NCBI GenBank assembly: GCA_016704445.1
Contig: JADJAE010000131.1
Span: 1-12,942 of the forward strand
Reading direction: 5' to 3'
DNA: 12,942 nt
From: Deltaproteobacteria bacterium
GTDB taxonomy: Bacteria; Myxococcota_A; Polyangia; Polyangiales; Ga0077539
Position numbers and translations under genes: made by a program
Shown here: positions 7,886-12,942 of the stretch, one piece after another
Numbering within the stretch: the first letter of the stretch is position 1
Layout of the letters: each line of letters opens with the position of its first letter
The notes under the pieces: model-generated
Databases searched by the model: none
The model's input: the letters and a program-made list of their open reading frames with translations, nothing else
Told to the model about the DNA's origin: nothing

Positions 7886-7987
7886 TCAGCGGTGGCGCAG
7901 GCCGCGCGTTTGACGCTGGGGTTCGCGCGTTGCGGTTCAGCGGTGGCGCAATCCGTCTGTTTGACGCTGGGGTTCGCGCGTTGGCGC
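7886..7987. repeat. Two tandem 51-base direct repeats
   Basis: Units begin at 7886 and 7937. Both start TCAGCGGTGGCGCA and share GTTTGACGCTGGGGTTCGCG followed by CGTTG, with differences concentrated in a short middle stretch (GGCCGCGC against ATCCGTCT). The second unit overlaps the left end of the palindromic element. Confidence 0.85.
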
Positions 7988-8004
7988 TCACCCCAGGAAG
8001 TGAC

Positions 8005-8027
8005 GACCCCCGTTCGTGGGGGTCTTT
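8005..8027 (+). terminator. Terminator-like hairpin (plus strand)
   Basis: GACCCCC (8005-8011), a six-base loop and GGGGGTC (8018-8024) are followed by TTT. It lies 137 bases after the lyase stop and inside the palindromic element. The U-run is short, so efficiency is uncertain. Confidence 0.5.
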
Positions 8028-8101
8028 GCTCCGAAACTCGATGGACCTTCCGGAAGGTCAATCGATGTGCCGCGGGCTCCATCGATTGGCATTCCTGTTC
8101 G

Positions 8102-8119
8102 AAAGACCCCCGAAGGGTC
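8102..8119 (-). terminator. Terminator-like hairpin (minus strand)
   Basis: On the minus strand GACCC, a five-base loop and GGGTC are followed by TTT (plus-strand AAA at 8102-8104). It mirrors the plus-strand hairpin at 8005-8027, so the element could stop transcription in both directions. Confidence 0.35.
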
Positions 8120-8230
8120 GTCACTTATAGCCTGGGGTGGGCGCCAACGCGCGAACCCGGAAACGGCGGCCGCGCCGAACGAGCGCGACCCTAAAGGTCA
8201 AACAGGCGTCTTGCCCCCTGAATGGTTGTC

Positions 8231-9466
8231 ATGAAGATCCTCGTCATCCACCAATACTACCTGATGCCCGGCTCGCCCGGCGGGTCGCGCTTCAACGAGT
8301 TCGCCCGGCTCTGGGCCGCCGCAGGGCACGAGGTCACCGTCGTCGCGGGCAACCTCGACTACGCCACCGGCGACGTGCCCGAGCGCTACCACGGCCGCTG
8401 GATCACCCGCGAGCAGGACGGCGACGTCACCGTCCTCCGCTGTCACGTCCCCCGCACCTACAACAAGTCCTACGCGGGTCGCATGGCGGCCTTCTTCGGC
8501 TTCACGCTCTCCTCCACGCACGCCGCCATGACCGTCGCCCGCCCCGACGTGGTGATCGCCACCTCGCCGCCGCTGGTCGCCATGGCGCCCGGCGTCATCG
8601 CCGCCAAGGCCCGCTGGAAGGGCGTCCCGTGGGTCTTCGAGATCCGCGACCTGTGGCCCGAGAGCGCCATCACCACCGGGGTCTTGAAGGAGGGCGCCGC
8701 CCTCACCCGGGTGCTCTACGCGATGGAGCGCGCGGCCTGCCGCATGGCCGACAAGATCAACGTGCTCACCCCGGCCTTTCGCGACGACCTCATCAAGCGG
8801 GGCCTCGCGCCCGCGGAGAAGATCGTGTTCGTGCCCAACGGCGCGGACGTCGAGCTGTTCACCCCGGGGCCGAGGGACAACGCCGCGCGGCGCGAGTTCG
8901 GCTGGGGCGACCGCTTCGTGGTGATGTACGCCGGGGCCCACGGGCGGGCCAACGCGGTGGGGCAGTTCCTCGACGCGGCCGAGCGGCTGCGCGACCGACC
9001 GGACATCCTCCTGGCGAGCGTGGGCGACGGCCCCGAGCGCGCCGCCCTGGAGGCCGACGCGAAGCGCCGCTCTCTCGACAACGTGCGCTTCCACGGCGCG
9101 CAGCCCAAGTCGCGTATGCCCGAGATCGTGCGGGCCTGCGACGTGGGCGCGGCCATCCTTCAAGACAACCCGACCTTCAAGACGGTCTATCCCAACAAGG
9201 TCTTCGACTACATGGCCACGGAGCGCCCGACGCTGCTGGCCATCGACGGCGTGGCCCGCACCCTGGTGTGCGACGAGGCGCAGGCCGGGGTGTTCGCGAA
9301 GCCCGAGAACGCCCAGAGCCTCGCCGACGCGATACGGGCCATGGCCGACGACCCGGCGGGCTGCGCGGCCATGGGCGCCCGCGGCCGGCAGTGGGTGCTG
9401 GCCAACGCGACGCGCGACTCGCTGGCGAAGCGCTATCTCGACATCATGGAAGCGATGGTGCGATGA
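8231..9466 (+). CDS. GT4-family glycosyltransferase, WbuB/WcaI-like
   Basis: GT-B glycosyltransferase that would add a sugar to the lipid-linked repeat unit at the inner face of the membrane. It is intact over about 411 residues, the only clearly frameshift-free gene here. MKILVIHQYYLMPGSPGGSRFNEFARLWAAAGHEVTVVAG is the N-terminal Rossmann start with the Gly-rich acceptor loop. Then come DVVIATSPPLVA, VFEIRDLWPESAITTG (highly typical of the WbuB group), VLTPAFRDDLIKRG, VFVPNGADVELFTP at the start of the donor domain, VVMYAGAHGRANAV, LASVGDGPERAALEADA and FKTVYPNKVFDYMATERPTLLAIDG. The last carries the nucleotide-sugar-binding region, including the position of the family's C-terminal Glu motif. 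ATG 8222 is in frame and would add three residues; 8231 is chosen because MKILVIHQYY matches family starts. Neither has a clear ribosome binding site. Sugar specificity cannot be read. Confidence 0.93.
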   Translation: MKILVIHQYYLMPGSPGGSRFNEFARLWAAAGHEVTVVAGNLDYATGDVPERYHGRWITREQDGDVTVLRCHVPRTYNKSYAGRMAAFFGFTLSSTHAAMTVARPDVVIATSPPLVAMAPGVIAAKARWKGVPWVFEIRDLWPESAITTGVLKEGAALTRVLYAMERAACRMADKINVLTPAFRDDLIKRGLAPAEKIVFVPNGADVELFTPGPRDNAARREFGWGDRFVVMYAGAHGRANAVGQFLDAAERLRDRPDILLASVGDGPERAALEADAKRRSLDNVRFHGAQPKSRMPEIVRACDVGAAILQDNPTFKTVYPNKVFDYMATERPTLLAIDGVARTLVCDEAQAGVFAKPENAQSLADAIRAMADDPAGCAAMGARGRQWVLANATRDSLAKRYLDIMEAMVR

Positions 9467-9533
9467 GTAGTGGCACCGTGAGCGTTGTCGTCGTGGGCCC
9501 CCTTCCCCGCTGCCGCGAGCCTGTCATTCTGCT

Positions 9534-9592
9534 GAGCCCTTGCCCCCGCCCCGCGGGGGTGAGGGCGCGCGGCAGCGCGGGTGAGGGGGCCC
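9534..9592 (+). repeat. Dispersed GC-rich repeat, copy 3
   Basis: Nearly identical to 3317-3373 (GGCAGCGCGGG in place of GGTAGCGCGG). It lies in the 131-base gap after the glycosyltransferase gene and points toward the phosphoglycosyl transferase gene. No other signal is seen in the gap. Confidence 0.85.
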
Positions 9593-9600
9593 ACGCCATG
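9583..9600 (+). promoter_or_regulatory. Ribosome binding site supplied by the repeat end
   Basis: GAGGGGG (9583-9589) is the purine tail of repeat copy 3 and lies eight bases before ATG 9598, an ordinary Shine-Dalgarno spacing. It is the only candidate site for this start. Confidence 0.5.
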
Positions 9601-10223
9601 AAACAATCCGGCTGGCGATTCCTGCTCAAGACCGCCATCGACCGCGCCGCGGGCCTCGCGGGCCTCGTGGTTGCGGCCGGTGCTCGCCGGCGCCGCGGTC
9701 GCGGTGAACGCCACCATGGGCTCTCGCCGGTGCTCTTCCGACAGAAGCGCCCGGCAGGGGCGAGCGCGTCTTCGACATCGTGAAGTTTCGCACCATGCGC
9801 GAGGCCACCGACGAGCGCGGCAACACCCTCTCCGACGCCGAGCGGCTCACCCCCGTCGGGCGATGGCTGCGGGCCACCAGCGTCGACGAGCTCCCGCAGC
9901 TCTGGAACGTCCTGCGCGGCGACCTCTCCCTCGTCGGCCCTCGGCCCCTGCTGGTGCGTTACCTGCCAAGGTATTCCCCCGAGCAGCGGCGTCGGCACGA
10001 GGTGATGCCGGGGATCACCGGGTGGGCGCAGATCCACGGGCGCAACGCGATCTCCTGGGAGGAGAAGTTCGCGCTCGACGTCTGGTACGTGGAGCACTGG
10101 TCGCTCGCCCTCGACGCCCGCATCCTGATCGAGACCGTCGGGCGGGTGCTCAAGCGCGATGGGGTGTCCAGCGACGGCCACGCCACGATGCCCGAGTTCG
10201 AGGGAACGCCCGCCGGGACTTGA
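9598..10223 (+). CDS. Small monotopic phosphoglycosyl transferase (PglC/EpsL type), frameshifted
   Basis: Transfers a sugar-1-phosphate from a UDP-sugar to undecaprenyl phosphate, starting assembly of the repeat unit at the inner membrane. The reconstructed protein is about 208 residues, the size of the short PglC form without an N-terminal multi-pass domain. MKQSGWRFLLKTAIDRAAGLAGLVVAA is the amphipathic/re-entrant helix region. After a frame change come GSPVLFRQKRPG and, from about 9765, an uninterrupted run: FDIVKFRTMREATDERG, LTPVGRWLRATSVDELPQLWNVLRGDLSLVGPRPLL, PGITGWAQIHGRNAISWEEKFALDVWYVEHWSLALD. DE in TSVDELPQL is the catalytic Asp-Glu pair of the family. The end is FEGTPAGT-TGA. Indels lie near 9675 and 9715-9760. 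Together with the downstream genes it suits an amino-deoxy sugar donor. Confidence 0.9.
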
Positions 10224-10288
10224 ACGCGGGCCCGGATTGGGACATCCAACCGGCGCCGCCCCCGTCGGAGCGACGGTTGGAGAACAGT

Positions 10289-11420
10289 GTGAGCAAGCGC
10301 GTATATCTGTCGGTTCCGCACATGGGCGAGAGCGAGCTCCGGTACGTCACCGGGCGTTCACGACCAACTGGCTCTCCACCGTGGGCCCCAACCTCGACGC
10401 CTTCAGAGCCGCGCTTCTCCGAGCGGGTGGGTCTCCCTCGGTGGCCCTCGCCAGCGGCACCGCGGGCATGCACCTGGGGCTGCGGCTCCTGGGCGTGGGG
10501 CCCGGCGACGAGGTCATCTGCCCCTCGCTCACCTTCATCGCCACCATCAACCCGGCGATCTACCTCGGCGCCCGCCCGGTGTTCATCGACTCCGAGCGCG
10601 CCAGCTGGAACCTCGACCCCAACGTGCTCGAAGACCTGCTGCGCCGCCGCTCGGCCGGGCAGGGTGCCGAAGGCCCTGGTGGTGGTGCACCTCTACGGCC
10701 AGAGCGCGGACATGGACCCGATCATGGCGATCTGCGATCGCTACGGGGTGGCGGTGATCGAAGACGCCGCCGAGGCCGTGGGCACCACCTACAAGGGACG
10801 CCCCGCCGGCACCATCGCCCCGGTCGGGCGTCTACTCCTTCAACGGCAACAAGATCATCACCACCACCGGCGGCGGGATGATGGTCGCGCACGACCCGGA
10901 GCGGGTGCAGCGCGCGCGCTTCTGGTCGCAGCAGGCGCGCGACCCCGGCGTGGCCTACGAGCACACCCAGGTCGGGTACAACTACCGGATGTCCAACGTG
11001 CTCGCGGGCATCGGGCGGGGGCAGCTGGAGGTGCTCGACCAGCGGGTGGCCCGCCGCCGCGAGGTGGCCTTCGCCTACCGCGACGCCTTCGCCGACCTCG
11101 GCGGCCTCACCCTCATGCCGCAGTGCGAGTACGGCCTGCACACCAACTGGCTCAGCGCCTTCCAGGTCGACGCCGCCGCCCTCGGGGTCGACCGCGACGG
11201 GCTCATCCGGGCGCTCGAGGCGGAGAACATCGAGAGCCGCCCGGTGTGGAAGCCCATGCACCTGCAGCCCCTCTTCGAGGGGGTGGAGTGCGTCGGGGGC
11301 GATGTGGCCGCAGATCTCTTTTTTCACGGCATCTGCCTACCGAGCTCGAGCAACCTGTCCGATGAAGACCAGCGGCGGGTGATCGCGACGGTGCGACGCG
11401 CCGCCCGACGCGAGCGGTGA
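10289..11420 (+). CDS. DegT/DnrJ/EryC1-family PLP sugar aminotransferase, frameshifted
   Basis: Transfers an amino group to a keto-sugar nucleotide, as PglE or EpsN do on UDP-4-keto-6-deoxy-GlcNAc. GTG 10289 is preceded by GGAG (10279-10282, six-base spacing) and gives VSKRVYLSVPHMGESELRYV, then FTTNWLSTVGPNLDAF, VALASGTAGMHLGLRLLGVGPGDEVICPSLTFIATINPAIYLGA, PVFIDSE, WNLDPNVLEDLL, VVHLYGQSADMDPI, VAVIEDAAEAVGTTYKG (PLP-binding Asp region) and SFNGNKIITTTGGGM. The Schiff-base Lys is codon 10851-10853. The rest is in one frame: VGYNYRMSNVLAGIGRGQLE, GLHTNWLSAFQVD, ENIESRPVWKPMHLQPLF, LPSSSNLSDEDQ, stop TGA 11418. Indels lie near 10353, 10405-10425, 10665 and 10828. Length about 377 residues is normal. 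Confidence 0.9.
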
Positions 11421-11424
11421 CCCG

Positions 11425-12942
11425 ATGAAGCCCGAAGCCCCCCTCCCCGACCTCAAGGTGCCCCGCGTGGTGATGAGCTACCGCCGCCCGGTGGTGGTCG
11501 TCGCCCACCTCGCGCTCTGGACCCTGTCGTTCTACGGGGCGTTCTTCCTCCCGCTTCGACGGCCGCATCCCCGACTACTACCTCCGGCTCATCCCCTACT
11601 GGCTCGTCCCCCTGCTGCTGCTGCGGGCCATCGTGCACGCCAACCTCGGGCTCTTCCACGGGCTCTGGCGCTACACGGGTATGCGCGACCTGCTCACGCT
11701 CATCCAGGGCGCGGCCATCTCCAGCGCCATCTTCGTCCTCTACGCGATCTTCATCGGCCAGCAGTGGCTCGCGCTCGGTCTTCGTCATCGCGGCTGGCTG
11801 CTCGCCCTCATGGCGCGTCGGCCAGATCCTCGACCTCTGCCAGGCGAGCGGCGCCAGCATCCGCACCATCCCCGGGATGGGCTCGCTCATCGACGGCAAG
11901 GTGACCATCAACCAGATCCGCCCGGTGAAGATCGAAGACCTGCTCGGGCGCGAGCCGGTGACGCTCGACACCGAGGAGATCTCCCGGTGCCTCAACGGCG
12001 CGGTGGTGATGATCACCGGCGCGGGCGGCTCCATCGGCTCCGAGCTCTGCCGGCAGGTGTGCAACTTCGGCCCCGCGAGGCTGGTGCTGGTCGAGCAGGC
12101 CGAGACCAGCTTGTTTCATATCCACCGCGAGCTGCGGAGACCTTCCCCGACGTGGTGGTGGTGCCCCGCATCGGGGACATCTGCGACACCCGGCGGATGT
12201 CGGCGATCTTCGCGAAGTACAAGCCCGCGGTGGTCTTACACGCCGCGGCGCACAAGCACGTCCCGATGATGGAGTGGAACGCCGGCGAGGCGATCAAGAA
12301 CAACGTCTTCGGCACGCGCAAGGTGGCCGACCTCGCCGACCAGTTCGGCGTGCAGCAGTTCGTGATGATCTCCACCGACAAGGCCGTGAACCCCACGTCC
12401 ATCATGGGGGTCTCGAAGCGCGTCGCGGAGATCTACTGCCAGGCGCTCTCGCAGCGCAGGAAGACCCGCTTCATCACCGTGCGCTTCGGCAACGTGCTCG
12501 GCTCCAACGGCTCGGTGGTGCCCATCTTCCAGAGCAGATCCTGAAGGGGCGTTCCCGAGTCGGTGACGCACCCGGAGATGAAGCGGTGCTTCGCGACCAT
12601 CCCCGAGGCCTCGCAGCTGATGCAGGCCGGGGCGATGGGCCGCGGGGAGAGATCTTCGTGCTCGACATGGGCGAGCGGTGAAGATCGTCGACCTGCGCGC
12701 GACCTCATCCGCCTGCCGGGCCTGAAGCCCGGCGAGGACGTGGAGATACAGTTCACGGGCATCCGCCCCGGCGAGAAGCTCTTCGAGGAGCTCGCGACGG
12801 ACGAGGAGCACGCCGACAAGACCAAGCACCCGAAGATCTTCGTCGGGCGCTTCCGCCCCTGCGACTGGGACGAGCTCCAGACCAAGATGGACGAGCTCAA
12901 GGCCTGCACCGACGGCGCCGACGACGCGACGGTGCGTCAGCG
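11425..12942 (+). CDS. CapD/PglF-type nucleotide-sugar 4,6-dehydratase, frameshifted, internally shortened, runs off right edge
   Basis: Membrane-bound short-chain dehydratase making a 4-keto-6-deoxy UDP-sugar, the substrate for the preceding aminotransferase. ATG 11425 lies four bases after that gene. It begins MKPEAPLPDLKVPRVVMSYR, with four hydrophobic segments (about 11490-11550, 11590-11650, 11690-11760 and 11775-11815). The protein then jumps to QILDLCQASGASIRTIPGMGSLIDGKV. The usual ~110-130 residues between these points, including the first nucleotide-binding domain (VVGAG..G and GFVDDD), are absent. The catalytic domain is recognisable: NGAVVMITGAGGSIGSELCRQV (NAD loop), VVLHAAAHKHVPMME, NNVFGTRKVADLAD, ISTDKAVNPTSIMGVSKRVAE, VRFGNVLGSNGSVVPIF, THPEMKRCFATIPEA, GEIFVLDMGE, IQFTGIRPGEKLFEEL. 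SIMGVSK has Met where classic short-chain enzymes have Tyr, as in the FlaA1/PglF/WbpM group. Indels lie near 11553, 12140, 12535-12555, 12615 and 12680. The last codons are close to the family's C-terminus. Confidence 0.9.

Larger units (their letters stand above)
7970..8158. repeat. ~190-base nested inverted-repeat element
   Basis: Arms 7970-7997 and 8131-8158 are complementary over 28 bases with one G-T wobble. Further inside, AAGTGACGACCC (7998-8009) pairs with 8115-8126, GGGGGTCTTT (8018-8027) with 8102-8111, and TCGATGG (8038-8044) with 8079-8085. The centre holds the perfect 16-base palindrome GACCTTCCGGAAGGTC (8044-8059) and ATCGATG/CATCGAT (8061-8067, 8080-8086). No reading frame fits a transposase. 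It could be a miniature mobile element, a structured RNA or an intergenic palindrome family. Confidence 0.8.
7869..8230. other. Non-coding gap rich in repeats between the lyase and glycosyltransferase genes
   Basis: No conserved protein is encoded here, although open frames exist on both strands because of GC-rich repeats. It contains the 51-base direct repeats and the nested palindrome annotated separately. The part right of 8158 holds a weak copy of part of the repeat (GGTCAAACAGGCGTCTTGCC resembles the reverse complement of the 51-base unit) and the leader of the glycosyltransferase gene. Confidence 0.7.

Noticed and set aside
7886..7987. Possible CRISPR array
   Set aside because: Only two adjacent 51-base units, no spacers of regular length and no cas genes.
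7855..8124. Minus-strand 89-residue open frame with a repeated QRANPSVK peptide
   Set aside because: The peptide repeat is a direct translation of the 51-base DNA repeat and there is no other support for coding.
8137..9783. 548-residue plus-strand open frame overlapping the glycosyltransferase
   Set aside because: Out of frame with the intact GT4 gene and extremely Arg-rich; no family motif.

Overview
The window is GC-rich (roughly 70% by eye). Its gene content and codon use suggest a high-GC Gram-negative bacterium, possibly Myxococcota-like. The taxonomic guess is weak because no rRNA or other marker is present.

Two functional blocks are visible. Positions 1-3179 hold a sulfate-assimilation group. 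A partial XRE-type helix-turn-helix regulator lies on the minus strand at the left edge. A promoter-like site and three plus-strand genes follow: APS kinase (cysC), a siroheme/[4Fe-4S] nitrite/sulfite reductase, and the C-terminal part of an APS/PAPS reductase (cysH). A convergent minus-strand gene (3376-4003) encodes a lipoprotein-type Bcp/PrxQ peroxiredoxin. Positions 4171 to the right edge hold a plus-strand surface-polysaccharide cluster: an AsnB-type amidotransferase, a heparinase II/III-family lyase, a GT4 glycosyltransferase (WbuB/WcaI-like), a PglC/EpsL-type phosphoglycosyl transferase, a DegT/DnrJ/EryC1 aminotransferase and a CapD/PglF-type nucleotide-sugar 4,6-dehydratase that runs off the window.

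The inferred logic of the polysaccharide block is as follows. Dehydratase and aminotransferase would make an amino-deoxy sugar nucleotide of the bacillosamine type. The phosphoglycosyl transferase would load it on undecaprenyl phosphate and the GT4 enzyme would extend it. AsnB could amidate a uronic acid, and the lyase could trim or degrade a uronate-containing polymer. No acetyltransferase, flippase, polymerase or exporter is visible here.

Nearly every gene is broken by multiple small frameshifts; the GT4 gene (8231-9466) is the clear exception. Three places also look like losses of several hundred bases: sulfite reductase/cysH near 2678, inside asnB near 5192, and inside capD near 11815. 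All eight affected genes drift in frame while conserved motifs continue in another frame. The simplest reading is an error-rich long-read assembly rather than mass pseudogenisation. Boundaries of the frameshifted genes are therefore envelopes, not clean ORFs.

The most interesting non-coding DNA is at 7869-8230. It holds two 51-base direct repeats running into a ~190-base nested inverted repeat with terminator-like hairpins. There is also a ~57-base GC-rich dispersed repeat in three copies: two face each other between the convergent cysH and bcp genes, and the third sits just upstream of the phosphoglycosyl transferase gene and appears to supply its ribosome binding site. I found no clear evidence of a wholly new biological system.
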